From contig JAJZLT010000011.1 of NCBI GenBank assembly GCA_021803245.1, positions 1 through 33,925 on the forward strand: DNA of 33,925 bases, in the 5' to 3' direction. Source of the stretch: Microcaldota archaeon. Lineage in GTDB: Archaea > Micrarchaeota > Micrarchaeia > Micrarchaeales > CABMGC01. The notes beneath the pieces were generated by a model. That model was not told the origin of the DNA, did no database searches, and saw only the letters and a list, made by a program, of their open reading frames with translations. This document shows positions 1 through 8,014 of this stretch, piece after piece (position 1 is the first letter of the stretch; the number at the start of each line of letters is the position of its first letter). The position numbers and the translations under genes were made by a program.

Positions 1-205
1 ACAGAGAAGCATCTGCCGATTAAGGACAGCCTTTTGCTCCTTTGAAGGATATGCCCTGAATTTGTATGCCTGTTTCAAGATGACCATAGTTATTACGCCA
101 GTAGGACTTATATACATTGCAGTGGCTTATATCCCCCCCATAAAGGGCGTGGGTTTTACGCCACGATTGATAAACCTTTTGCTCCAATAGAGATATAAGT
201 GTGAT

Positions 206-1033
206 GTGTTGAAAGAAGAATCCCTGCTGGAACGCATAGCTTACAGGCTTGTAAAGAAGCACATCTCCGGTACAACAATGAGTTCCGCGCTTTCAAAGGC
301 CAAGGAGCTCAATAAGAGAAACCTGCTGGCTTCCATAACCTTTTTGGCAAACAAGCCCGAGAACAAGGCTAAGGCAAAGTATGTTACTACCACATATCTT
401 GAGCTTATAAGGCAGGTTTCGAGGCATGGGCTCAGAGCCAGTGTCCATGTCCCTTTAGAGCAGCTGACTTATGATGGAGATACAGAGCTTGAGCAGGAAA
501 ACGAGCTTGCCATACGGGAAACCGCAAGGAAATACGGGGTATTTGTCTGGTTTGAGCTCAATGGCTTGCTTTCGGAGCAGATACAGAGCATCGAGCAATA
601 TAGAGGCTGCGGTGTAGCGCTCGATGAGGCCTCTGCGGTGGAATACTTAAAGAAATATGGAAACTCGAAGGCGATAAAAGTTATATTCGGGGAGGCGAAC
701 ACTAAGAAAAATGTGGGGAAAAAAGCCGGAGATAGGAATATTGATTACATTTGCGGCAAGGCTGGCAATACTGTATTGTCGCATATGCCGGAAAGCAGAC
801 TCTGGCCGATGCTGAAGAACGGGAGCAAGTACAAAAAGTCGGCAATCTTCGAATTTGGCATGGGCTACAGCAGAAAAAAGGTAAACAAGGCTCTCAAAAG
901 AGGCGCGCGCGTGAGCCTGAGCGTGCCTTTCGGAAAGGACTGGGCAGGCTATGCTGCCAACAATGTTTCTGAAGGCTATATGCGCTTCATAGTAGGCAAC
1001 CTGCTTAAAGAGGACAATAAAAGAGGAAAATGA
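206..1033 (+). CDS. Divergent proline dehydrogenase-like protein
   Basis: The 275-residue protein resembles the TIM-barrel proline dehydrogenase (PRODH) family, whose members oxidise proline to pyrroline-5-carboxylate with FAD. The N-terminal region (about 12-50) has the family pattern of a helix followed by 'KELNKRNLLASITFLAN', and the C-terminus (about 215-268) has 'FEFGMGYSRKKVNKAL...VSLSVPFGKDW', matching the family's FEFQM-x-GVR and VPFG-x-DW segments. The middle is less faithful: the usual I-D-x-E strand reads FELN near 116-119, and the usual K-G-A-Y segment reads 'VIFGEA' near 159-164. FAD binding or activity on proline is therefore uncertain. The start is GTG at 206; the nearby ATG at 204 hits a stop at once. 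It abuts the next gene with no gap. Confidence 0.62.
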   Translation: MLKEESLLERIAYRLVKKHISGTTMSSALSKAKELNKRNLLASITFLANKPENKAKAKYVTTTYLELIRQVSRHGLRASVHVPLEQLTYDGDTELEQENELAIRETARKYGVFVWFELNGLLSEQIQSIEQYRGCGVALDEASAVEYLKKYGNSKAIKVIFGEANTKKNVGKKAGDRNIDYICGKAGNTVLSHMPESRLWPMLKNGSKYKKSAIFEFGMGYSRKKVNKALKRGARVSLSVPFGKDWAGYAANNVSEGYMRFIVGNLLKEDNKRGK

Positions 1034-2047
1034 ATGGAGCGCACAGTCACGCATAAAAAAGCCAAAATGGCCTCGGGAGAGGAAGAGGAGCACCGCAGAG
1101 AAAGCGTATTGGTGACAGGAGCATCAGGCAGGCTGGGAAATGCTGTCACACGCGAACTTGTCACAAGTGGGAAGATAGTGAAGGCGCTTGTCTCAAGGAG
1201 AGAGGACATATATAAGCTGCCGCAGGGATGTATCCCGGTACTAGGGAATGTTCTGCAGGAAGGTGCGCTTGAACATGCTACAAGAGACATAGATGTGGTT
1301 TACCACTTCGCTGCTATCGTGAGCCAGTATAAGGAGAGTGCGGAGAGGATAATAGAGGTAAATGTTGAAGGCACACGGAACCTGCTTGCAGCATGCGAAA
1401 AGTCAGGAGTGGGCAAATTCATATTTCCCAGCAGCGTTGATGTTTACGGGCAGAAAAGGAAAGGTGTTATCAACGAGGATACAGTGTTAAAGCCCACCGA
1501 TACGTATGGGCTCAGCAAAAAGCTCGCCGAAGAAGCCATAGAGGAATTCGCCGGGTCGTTCTCGCACAGCATACTTAGGCTTGCAGCAATCTATGGTCCG
1601 GGATTTGAGAAGTCATTCTTCAAGATATTCAGGATAATAAAGGATGGAAAAGCGTACATAGTGGGGAATGGCGAGAATGTGCTGCCGTTGGTTCATGTAA
1701 CCGACGCTGTTGGAGCAATGATGCTTGCGAATGACAAGAATGACGGCAGGAGAAATTTCTTGTGCAACATCTCGGATGGAGGCACACATACACAAAAGGC
1801 TCTTTTTGGCCTTGTTGCTGAACTACTGAGTGTCAAGAAGCCGAGCGGACACCTTAGTTCCATTGTAGTCAAGATGATGGCAAAAAGGATGGGAATCGAC
1901 AGCGATGAGCTCAGGTTTATAATGGCTGACAGGATAATAGATATAAGCAGGGCAAGGGCGGAGCTTGGATATGTCCCTAGAATAGGGATATTTGAAGGAA
2001 GCAAGGATCTTGTAGACAGATTCATGAAACACGAGAAAAAGATGTGA
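1034..2047 (+). CDS. NAD-dependent epimerase/dehydratase (extended SDR)
   Basis: This 337-residue protein is an extended short-chain dehydrogenase/reductase. The Rossmann glycine motif TGASGRLG lies at residues 28-35, and the catalytic pair is Y158 and K162 in 'TYGLSKKLAEE', with the usual 'NVEGTRNLLAA' and 'FPSSVDVYG' segments before it. Such enzymes act on nucleotide sugars or other NAD(P)-linked substrates; the substrate cannot be read from the sequence. The first 24 residues are charged and not part of the fold. An internal start could exist, but ATG 1034 directly follows the upstream stop, which suggests translational coupling. It sits 4 bases before the GGGP synthase gene, so a role in lipid or glycan modification is possible but unproven. 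Confidence 0.85.
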   Translation: MERTVTHKKAKMASGEEEEHRRESVLVTGASGRLGNAVTRELVTSGKIVKALVSRREDIYKLPQGCIPVLGNVLQEGALEHATRDIDVVYHFAAIVSQYKESAERIIEVNVEGTRNLLAACEKSGVGKFIFPSSVDVYGQKRKGVINEDTVLKPTDTYGLSKKLAEEAIEEFAGSFSHSILRLAAIYGPGFEKSFFKIFRIIKDGKAYIVGNGENVLPLVHVTDAVGAMMLANDKNDGRRNFLCNISDGGTHTQKALFGLVAELLSVKKPSGHLSSIVVKMMAKRMGIDSDELRFIMADRIIDISRARAELGYVPRIGIFEGSKDLVDRFMKHEKKM

Positions 2048-2051
2048 TAAG

Positions 2052-2840
2052 ATGCAGATTAGGATTGGCAAAGTGGAAAAAAGGATACATGAAGGGCTGG
2101 ATAGTAAGAAGGCTTTGCTCTTCATGGTAATAGATCCGGTAGATTATGCTGAACCTGATCTTGCTGTAAAAACGGCAATTGGCGCTGCAGAAGGAGGTGC
2201 CGATATAGTGCTTATAGGGGGCAGCATAGGGGCGCAGGGGGAGCTGCTTGATTATGTGACAAAGACAATAAAGGAGAAGGTTGAGGTTCCTGTAGTCCTT
2301 TTTCCAGGCAATGTTGCTACTCTTACAAGGTATGCTGATGCGGTCTACTTCATGTCCCTGCTTAACGCAAGAAACCCTTACTGGATAACACAGGCACAGA
2401 TGCTCTCTGCGCCGTTGATAAGCAAATTTGGCATTGAGCCCATGCCGGTTGGCTATATTGTGGTGTCGCCTGGCGGTACAGTAGGATGGGTTGGCGATGT
2501 AAACCTGGTGCCGAGGGAGAAACCAGAGATAGCTGCATCGCTTGCCATGGCAGGCGAGTATCTTGGCAACCGCTTTATAATAACTGATGTAGGGTCAAAC
2601 CCGCAGCTGCAGGGCCAGTCTGCCGTTCCAAGCGAAATAATAGCCATGGTAAAAAAATCCATACATGTCCCATATATAGTGGCAGGAGGCATACGTGACG
2701 AGAAAACCATACGTACAGTTATAAAGAGCGGAGCGGACATAGTGCAGATAGGCACAGCCATAGAGAAATCAAATGATGCATACTCGCAGGCCAGGTTCTT
2801 TTCCGATATAATAAAGGATGAAGCGAAGAAAAAGAAGTAA
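2052..2840 (+). CDS. Geranylgeranylglyceryl phosphate synthase
   Basis: This is the (beta/alpha)8 prenyltransferase that joins geranylgeranyl diphosphate to sn-glycerol-1-phosphate, the first committed step of archaeal ether lipids. Recognisable blocks are 'LLFMVIDP' near the N-terminus, 'GADIVLIGGSIGAQG', 'VPVVLFPGNVATLTRYADAV', 'YFMSLLNARNPYWITQAQ' and the C-terminal phosphate-binding stretch 'PYIVAGGIRDEKT...GADIVQIGTAIE'. At 262 residues it has the usual length of the archaeal family. It is the strongest single marker that the window is archaeal. It lies in a co-directional run, 4 bases after the SDR gene and 16 before the NFACT-like gene. Confidence 0.95.
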   Translation: MQIRIGKVEKRIHEGLDSKKALLFMVIDPVDYAEPDLAVKTAIGAAEGGADIVLIGGSIGAQGELLDYVTKTIKEKVEVPVVLFPGNVATLTRYADAVYFMSLLNARNPYWITQAQMLSAPLISKFGIEPMPVGYIVVSPGGTVGWVGDVNLVPREKPEIAASLAMAGEYLGNRFIITDVGSNPQLQGQSAVPSEIIAMVKKSIHVPYIVAGGIRDEKTIRTVIKSGADIVQIGTAIEKSNDAYSQARFFSDIIKDEAKKKK

Positions 2841-2856
2841 TGCTTGGTGCTTATAA

Positions 2857-3981
2857 GTGAGGGACCTTTCTTCTTTGGAGTTATTTAGGATAATTAGCGA
2901 GGTAAAGGAGAGCGTAGCTGGAAGCAGGATAAGGAAGTTCTATGAAGTTGGGGAAGATTCTTTCAGGCTCTCATTGTACAAGGATGGCAAAAATACAGGC
3001 GTATACTGCAAACTTGCAAAAACCTTCAATACAACTGTATTTGCTGAGCAGGCAGAAGCTGCAACAGGCTTTGCCATGGCAATCAGGAAGAGGATAACCA
3101 ATTCTTTTGTTGACGGCCTGGAACAACCCAACATGGAGCGCATACTGGTGTTTGACCTTGAGCACGGCTCGCATAAGCTTATTATAGAGATGTTCGGAAA
3201 AGGGAATATGGTGCTGATTAATGCAGAAGGCACCATAGAAGCGTGCTACAAGATCTTTACCTACAGGGACAGGGTCATAAAGAATGGAAGGAAATATGAA
3301 CCTCCAGTACAGGCAGGCATGCACAATTTCAATACATTAAACAAGGAATCGCTTGCGGCTTCTCTGGAAAGCTCGGGAGGCGAGAGGCTGATAATAGCGC
3401 TCTCGAAATACATTAACATAGGCCCGCTTTATTTGGACGATATGCTGCGGCGCATTGGGCTGAATCCTGCAGGTCCGGCCAGCGGCAAAGAAGCAGGAAA
3501 AATATTCGATGCCCTTGTCGAACTCAAGGAGAAGGCGCTGCATTCGAAACCCATAGCGTATACCGCGAATGGCGCTGTGACAGACTACTCGCTCTTTGAG
3601 ATAGTGAAGTACAGGGACGCTGAGAAAATAGAGTACGCTACAATGAATGAACTTCTTGATAGCATATACAAGAAGGAGAGAGCCGCAGTAGGAGAGAATG
3701 AGCAGGAAGAGATGGAGGGAAGGCTCAATGAGATCAGGTCAAGCATAGAAAAACAGGAGAAGCTTCTTGAGGAGACAAGACAGGAGGTGTCTTATTTTGC
3801 TGAATGCGGAAACAGGATCTTCGAAAATATGGACGAGATAAACAAGCTTATAGATTATTTCAGGAGGAACAAGAGGGCAACAAAAGATGAGCTAAACGGG
3901 CTAAGCAGCAGAATAATAGTAAAGGAGATAGACTTTAAGAAGAATATAATAAAGATAGAGATGGTGAAGGAGAATGTTTGA
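2857..3981 (+). CDS. Truncated NFACT/RqcH family protein (no NFACT-R domain)
   Basis: The protein starts at GTG with 'RDLSSLELFRIISEVK', the typical opening of the NFACT-N domain. It continues with 'RILVFDLEHG' and 'KLIIEMFGKGNMVLINAEGTI', a helix-hairpin-helix-like part ('NIGPLYLDDMLRRIGLNP', about 188-205) and a charged coiled coil (about 280-340). NFACT (Rqc2/RqcH) proteins bind 60S/50S subunits with stalled nascent chains and direct C-terminal tailing. Full archaeal members also carry a C-terminal NFACT-R domain. Here the protein ends after the coiled coil at residue 374, and the next gene begins inside its last codons, so that domain is absent. The D-R pair known to matter in bacterial RqcH appears as E-R ('NMERILVF'). 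A ribosome-binding role is likely; tailing is doubtful. Confidence 0.85.
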   Translation: MRDLSSLELFRIISEVKESVAGSRIRKFYEVGEDSFRLSLYKDGKNTGVYCKLAKTFNTTVFAEQAEAATGFAMAIRKRITNSFVDGLEQPNMERILVFDLEHGSHKLIIEMFGKGNMVLINAEGTIEACYKIFTYRDRVIKNGRKYEPPVQAGMHNFNTLNKESLAASLESSGGERLIIALSKYINIGPLYLDDMLRRIGLNPAGPASGKEAGKIFDALVELKEKALHSKPIAYTANGAVTDYSLFEIVKYRDAEKIEYATMNELLDSIYKKERAAVGENEQEEMEGRLNEIRSSIEKQEKLLEETRQEVSYFAECGNRIFENMDEINKLIDYFRRNKRATKDELNGLSSRIIVKEIDFKKNIIKIEMVKENV

Positions 3982-4864
3982 AATAACAGTGCTGGGCACT
4001 TCCGGATCGGCGCCCACCAGAGAGAGGAGCATGCCTTCAGTAGCAGTTGTGCGCGATGGGTCGCTCTATCTCTTTGATTGCGGGGAAGGCACGCAGATGC
4101 AAATGCTCAGGTACGGCATAAACATATCAAGACTCAAGGCCATCTTCATAAGCCATGTGCATGGAGACCATGTGATAGGAATAGCGGGCCTCGTCCGGAG
4201 CCTCGCCCTGAACAACAGGAGGGAGGACCTTGAGATCTTTGTGCCTGCGGGAAGCGAGAAGGTGGTGCACAGCCTGGTAAAATTTGACAATGCGATGATA
4301 GACTACAGGATAATCATAAAAGGCGTAGAGACCGGGAGGGTTTTCTCAGGCAGGGATTTCTCAGTAAGTGCGTTCAAGCTGGATCACACAGTAAAAACAT
4401 GCGGCTACGTGATTAGCGAAAACGACAAGATAAAGTTCAACAAAGTAAAATGCCGGAAACTTGGCATCAGAGGCATGATGTTTCCCGAATTACTGAAGAA
4501 AAAAAAGATAAATGTAAACGGCAGAATTGTGGGGATAAGAAGCGTTAGCAGGATAGAGAAGGGAAAACGAGTAGTATACGCAACCGATACAAGACCTGTG
4601 CGCAATACCGTAAATGCTGCCAGAGACGCGGATCTTCTAATCCATGAATGCGCGTATGAGGAGAGCGAGATTGCGCTTGCAAAAGAAAGAAAGCACTCTG
4701 CATCCGTTGAAGTTGCAAGGCTGGCAAAAAGCGCGCGTGTCAGGATGCTCGTGCTCACGCACTTCAGCGCGAGGTATAAGACGACAGCGAAGATACTTAA
4801 AGAAGCAAGGAGCATATTTATGCGTACGATTGCTGCAAGCGACGGATACAGGATCCGGATTTAG
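3974..4864 (+). CDS. rnz: Ribonuclease Z (tRNA 3' endonuclease)
   Basis: This is a metallo-beta-lactamase-fold endonuclease that cuts the 3' trailer from pre-tRNAs. The 296-residue sequence has the N-terminal 'TVLGTSGSAPTRERSMPSVAV' pattern, the zinc motif HVHGDH at 61-66, 'DTRPV' and the late His-containing motifs 'HECAYEE', 'KHSASVE' and 'LTHFSARY'. The length fits the short form found in archaea and bacteria. ATG 3974 overlaps the end of the NFACT-like gene by 8 bases, which suggests coupled translation. The tRNA-Val gene starts 13 bases after its stop and lacks an encoded CCA, so an RNase Z substrate follows its own processing enzyme. Confidence 0.93.
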   Translation: MFEITVLGTSGSAPTRERSMPSVAVVRDGSLYLFDCGEGTQMQMLRYGINISRLKAIFISHVHGDHVIGIAGLVRSLALNNRREDLEIFVPAGSEKVVHSLVKFDNAMIDYRIIIKGVETGRVFSGRDFSVSAFKLDHTVKTCGYVISENDKIKFNKVKCRKLGIRGMMFPELLKKKKINVNGRIVGIRSVSRIEKGKRVVYATDTRPVRNTVNAARDADLLIHECAYEESEIALAKERKHSASVEVARLAKSARVRMLVLTHFSARYKTTAKILKEARSIFMRTIAASDGYRIRI

Positions 4865-4877
4865 CATGCAGCAAAAT

Positions 4878-4948
4878 GGAGGTATAGTCTAATGGTAGGA
4901 CGACAGATTGACATTCTGTAAACAGGAGTTCGATTCTCCTTACCTCCA
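4878..4948 (+). tRNA. tRNA-Val (anticodon GAC)
   Basis: A complete cloverleaf of 71 nt with no intron. Acceptor 4878-4884 pairs with 4941-4947, with discriminator A at 4948. D stem GTCT/GGAC (4887-4890, 4898-4901). Anticodon stem ACAGA/TCTGT with loop TTGACAT, giving anticodon GAC at 4910-4912. T stem AGGAG/CTCCT with loop TTCGATT. CCA is not encoded. No clear TATA box lies 25-30 bases upstream, so it may be transcribed from the preceding gene run. Confidence 0.95.
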
Positions 4949-5156
4949 TGCCATTATTCTATGCGAAGCTGGCGCAGGGGCTCTGTTCGCGAAAACTTAG
5001 AAGAGATAAGCGCATTTTAACGCATGCGGTTCTGGAAGAGGTATTTTTATGTGCCATATGGCATTCTTTCTCTTGCAAGAACTGGTTATATGTACTTTAC
5101 GCACACTGCCGTAAGATAGAAGAAGGAAAAGCAATCGAAGATTTACGGAGCAGGAC

Positions 5157-5738
5157 TCAGGCTGCTTTCCTTACCGCTTTTGACAAGAACGCGCCTCTGC
5201 TTGCTGCAGAATCCACGCCCTCATTTACCTTGCGGGCGGCATCATATAGATTTATCCTGCTTGAACTGGTTTCTGCATCTACCCTGGTGGTTACGGGCTC
5301 TAAGCCCTGTTTGCTCTCGACACTCCAGACCCTAGGTATTATGTCACTGTCAACAACCCTCTCGAATTGGAATACGTGCGACCTGACCGCGCCTTTGACC
5401 TGCTTTGGAGAAGATATGCTGCTGGTAAGATGATCTGACACCTTTCTAATGAATGCCTCTTGGAATGATCCCAGTAAACCCGATACTACAGGATCTCCTG
5501 CGCTTAGCCCCATGCTTGTCGCTTTGCTCTGAATTGCGAACTCGGCCCTGCTCACGGCGCCGATAAACCTGGGATTAAGTTTGAATTTTATATCTGCTTC
5601 ACGCTGTGCATATGCCTTTCTAAGCGCAGCCTGCTTTGTATCTCCGAATACAACACCTCTTACGATTTCAGCTGCATGCTCGAAACGTTCTCGAAAAGTC
5701 GGAATTGACTTTCTCTCAGGGCTTGCCATAGTTTGCAT
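5157..5738 (-). CDS. Hypothetical protein (193 aa), no family recognised
   Basis: I do not recognise this protein. It is basic, has no membrane segment or signal peptide, and appears mainly helical, with a charged N-terminal half ('ERFEHAAEIVRGVVFGDTKQ') and a Ser/Ala-rich C-terminus ending 'SKAVRKAA'. The start is ATG 5738, with a second in-frame ATG at 5729. A perfect 8-bp inverted repeat sits 23-43 bases upstream, where its TATA element should be, so it may be repressed by a DNA-binding protein, perhaps itself. It is alone on this strand, antisense to a shadow frame, between tRNA-Val and a KaiC-like gene transcribed the other way. An accessory or lineage-specific role is possible. Confidence 0.6.
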   Translation of the reverse strand: MQTMASPERKSIPTFRERFEHAAEIVRGVVFGDTKQAALRKAYAQREADIKFKLNPRFIGAVSRAEFAIQSKATSMGLSAGDPVVSGLLGSFQEAFIRKVSDHLTSSISSPKQVKGAVRSHVFQFERVVDSDIIPRVWSVESKQGLEPVTTRVDAETSSSRINLYDAARKVNEGVDSAASRGAFLSKAVRKAA

Positions 5739-5760
5739 AGAACTATATCACCGGATTTTG

Positions 5761-5781
5761 CGGATAATTGGGGATTATCCG
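5761..5781. promoter_or_regulatory. Perfect inverted repeat, candidate operator
   Basis: CGGATAAT, a 5-base spacer (TGGGG) and ATTATCCG form an exact 8-bp palindrome. A further half-site-like GATAAT follows at 5781-5786. It lies 23-43 bases upstream of the start codon at 5738 (minus strand), overlapping the expected core promoter. This is the typical position for a repressor operator. A hairpin in a leader RNA is the alternative. Confidence 0.45.
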
Positions 5782-5892
5782 ATAATTCTGTAACCCTTTA
5801 AGATATATAAATAATATACATTTTTAGCAAATTATTTGATTGATTTTGTAAATATGCAAAGTAACCCGTTATTTCCAGCCGTAATTTTTAGC

Positions 5893-5936
5893 TATATGGT
5901 ATATATAACTTGTTGGGTTAGTTAGATAAATAAAGG
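5893..5936 (+). promoter_or_regulatory. AT-rich promoter region of the first KaiC-like gene
   Basis: TATA-like elements occur at 5893-5909 (TATATGGTATATATAAC) and at 5924-5932 (AGATAAATA). The second is about 21 bases before ATG 5950 and would give an almost leaderless message. GTAACCC occurs at 5790-5796 and 5861-5867, and its complement GGGTTA at 5915-5920, possible regulator sites within the same 211-base divergent gap. Confidence 0.45.
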
Positions 5937-5949
5937 CGGGCTGTAATTT

Positions 5950-6684
5950 ATGAGAAAGAGGGTGGAGACAGGCATTGCAGGTATAGACAAAATGCTATAT
6001 GGAGGCATACCTGAAGGCAATGACGTGGTTGTCGCAGGAGGACCCGGATCAGGGAAGACATTATTCTCCATGGAATTCCTCTACAGAAATGCAAAGCAGG
6101 GGGAAATAGGCATTTTTATTTCCCTTGAAGAAGACACTTCAATGATAATAGAGAACGCCACAAACGCCTTCACAGACTTAAGCGACCTGAAGCAGCTTAT
6201 AGATAACAAGAAACTTGTTGTTTATGGTACTGACAAGACAGGCATGTACATGCAAAGGGAAGCCCAGACCTCCTCTTATACATTTGGCAAATTCGTGACC
6301 GCCATAGAGTCGCTTATCGAAACATATAATGCAACAAGAGTAGTAATTGACTCTGTATCATTAATAAAGCTCCTGATAAGGGATCCTTTTGAATATAGGA
6401 CAGTTTCGATGAATCTTGTTTCTGTGCTCAGAAGATTCAATGTTACTTCCCTCCTCACAATGGAAATAGAGGCTCCGGACAGGGAAAAACTGGTCTTTCT
6501 TCCTGAGTTCTTCGTCTATGATGGCATATTCGTAATGTATTCCGGAGAAGCTGAGGCGGGCAACAGGGTTCCGTCAATCGAGATAGTCAAGATGCGCGGC
6601 TCTGCCCACAGCTATGCGACAGTGCCTTATGAGATAACTCCTTCAGGCATAAATATCATGCTGCTTAACGAAAGAAAGCTCTGA
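5950..6684 (+). CDS. KaiC-like RecA-superfamily ATPase, copy 1
   Basis: A single-domain KaiC-family ATPase of 244 residues. It opens with 'TGIAGIDKMLYGGIPEGNDVVVAG', has Walker A GGPGSGKT at 30-37, an acidic 'FISLEEDTS' segment after strand 2 and a Walker B-like strand 'RVVIDSVS'. The C-terminal part 'SIEIVKMRGSAHS...PYEITPSGINI' is typical of archaeal KaiC-like proteins. These act in signalling or regulation, and one branch (ArlH) serves the archaellum; the target here is unknown. It is clearly paralogous to the protein at 10105-10824 (same GGIPEGN and GGPGSGKTL blocks and the same C-terminal motif). Unlike that copy, it has no membrane-protein partner and ends 5 bases from a convergent acetyltransferase gene. 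Confidence 0.88.
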   Translation: MRKRVETGIAGIDKMLYGGIPEGNDVVVAGGPGSGKTLFSMEFLYRNAKQGEIGIFISLEEDTSMIIENATNAFTDLSDLKQLIDNKKLVVYGTDKTGMYMQREAQTSSYTFGKFVTAIESLIETYNATRVVIDSVSLIKLLIRDPFEYRTVSMNLVSVLRRFNVTSLLTMEIEAPDREKLVFLPEFFVYDGIFVMYSGEAEAGNRVPSIEIVKMRGSAHSYATVPYEITPSGINIMLLNERKL

Positions 6685-6689
6685 CTGCT

Positions 6690-7217
6690 TTACAAGCGAA
6701 GGTACATGAGATTTAAGGTTATGTAATCTTCGCCGCGCTTTATTGCTTTAGGCATCTTGCCATATCCCTTGAAACCCATTTTCCTGTACAGGCTCAGCGC
6801 GCGCGGATTGCTGTCAAACACTTCCAAAATTACCTGCTCGAATGTGCCTTTGCATCTTTTCAGCGTACTCTCCATGAGCGCGCGCCCGATGCCGCGCCCC
6901 CTGTAGGCTTTCTTTATGGCTATGCCAAGTACGCCGGTATGGTCAAGTTCACTGCCGGGCCTTTGTCTTTTTATGGAGCATAAGCCTACTGCTGCGCCAT
7001 CTGCTTCTGCAACCTGCACTATGCTGTTGCCATCTAGCACTTGGACATACATCTCCTTGAACCATGCGACTTCTTCCTTCAAAGTAGGTTTCCTCCTGAA
7101 GAGTGTTATCCCCAGGTTCTGATCGCTTTTGCTCTCTTCATAATAGGAAAAGTAGGCATTTACCAGGTCATTGAAATCTTCAAAACGCAAGTCCCTTATG
7201 ACAAATTCACTAGCCAT
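6690..7217 (-). CDS. GNAT family N-acetyltransferase
   Basis: This 175-residue protein has the GNAT fold. Motif A is 'LGIAIKKAYRGRGIGRALMES', with the R-G-R-G-I-G acetyl-CoA pyrophosphate loop, followed by 'ILEVFDSNPRALSLYRKMGFKGYG', the motif B region typical of RimI-like enzymes. It transfers an acetyl group from acetyl-CoA to an amine, possibly a protein N-terminus or a small molecule; the substrate is not visible. It is convergent with the KaiC-like gene (5-base gap) and divergent from the PNPOx-like gene. Confidence 0.88.
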   Translation of the reverse strand: MASEFVIRDLRFEDFNDLVNAYFSYYEESKSDQNLGITLFRRKPTLKEEVAWFKEMYVQVLDGNSIVQVAEADGAAVGLCSIKRQRPGSELDHTGVLGIAIKKAYRGRGIGRALMESTLKRCKGTFEQVILEVFDSNPRALSLYRKMGFKGYGKMPKAIKRGEDYITLNLMYLRL

Positions 7218-7319
7218 GCATTCTTACTTATCTATACTTTTTTAACATTTCTGTGCGAAGCTAAGACGCCAATTTGTTTATGCCTGATTCTGCCTTGCCT
7301 GGCAAAACCCAAGGAAGCA

Positions 7320-7331
7320 TTAAAATATTTA
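7320..7331 (+). promoter_or_regulatory. TATA box of the PNPOx-like gene
   Basis: TTAAAATATTTA centred near 7325 lies about 24 bases before ATG 7349, the spacing of a leaderless archaeal promoter. It argues against the longer reading frame opening at 7274. Confidence 0.6.
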
Positions 7332-7348
7332 ACATTCAATATATGCAT

Positions 7349-7828
7349 ATGGAGGGGCATTATGGTGCATACGAGGAGAAAGCCAAGAAGATACTTGATA
7401 ACTGCACTTATATGGCGGTTGGGACCAGCACAAAAAGAGGAATACCGTGGGTAGCTCCGGTCTTATTTGTATATGATAACGATTTCAATATTTACTTCTT
7501 ATCGGCTGTTGACGCTCTTCACTCTAAGAATATCCTGGAAAATGCTGATGTGGCAGTTTCGATATTTGATTCCAGGCAGGAGATTGGCGTTTCTGAAGGC
7601 ATTCAGGCCAGGGGAAAGGCCAGCTTGGTTGAAAAGGATGATATTGAGAATGCAATAACATTATATTGCAAGAAGGTTTTCCCGGAGTCAGACATGGAAC
7701 CTACAAAAAGATATGTGCCAGAGAATTATCTTGGAACAGCAGAGTTTAGATTCTTTAGGATAAAATTGACTGCTGCTTATGTAACTGGTGAAGACCGGCG
7801 CGTGGAAGTAGGGCTTAGAGGCAAATAG
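7349..7828 (+). CDS. Pyridoxamine 5'-phosphate oxidase-like FMN-binding protein
   Basis: The protein has the split-barrel flavin-binding pattern: a starting helix ('EEKAKKILDNCTYMAVGT'), then 'KRGIPWVAPVLFVYDNDFNIYFLSA', 'HSKNILENADVAVSIFD' and 'GIQARGKASLVE'. This order (substrate-entry strand, core strands, ARGxA strand) is that of the PNPOx-like family, which binds FMN, F420 or heme. True vitamin B6 oxidase motifs are not evident, so the substrate is unknown. The start is chosen at ATG 7349 from the TATA box spacing; ATG 7343 is also possible, and the frame remains open to 7274. It stands alone, divergent from the acetyltransferase gene. Confidence 0.82.
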   Translation: MEGHYGAYEEKAKKILDNCTYMAVGTSTKRGIPWVAPVLFVYDNDFNIYFLSAVDALHSKNILENADVAVSIFDSRQEIGVSEGIQARGKASLVEKDDIENAITLYCKKVFPESDMEPTKRYVPENYLGTAEFRFFRIKLTAAYVTGEDRRVEVGLRGK

Positions 7829-8014
7829 CGAGTAAACGGCTGGAGAGGGCATGCCCGGAGCAGGCACTTGCCAGATAATAAAATCATGCTTGATAATCGA
7901 TGAATTTGAAGACATGCCTGCTCTTCTTGAATCCGGGGAGCAGCGGGAAACAACAGTACCCATATGCTGATTTATGCGATAGAAAGGACGGTGATATGGA
8001 TCACTGCGCGTATT

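Noticed and set aside
20-262. Minus-strand 80-codon frame at the window start
   Set aside because: It overlaps the proline dehydrogenase-like gene start and its probable promoter, and has no coding character.
4948-5433. Plus-strand 161-codon open frame starting at the last base of tRNA-Val
   Set aside because: It starts on the tRNA discriminator base, covers half of the minus-strand orphan gene, and its translation looks unlike a folded protein.
7896-7967. Possible C/D box guide RNA (CGATGAA ... CTGA)
   Set aside because: Box C deviates from consensus and no D'/C' pair is present at the right spacing.
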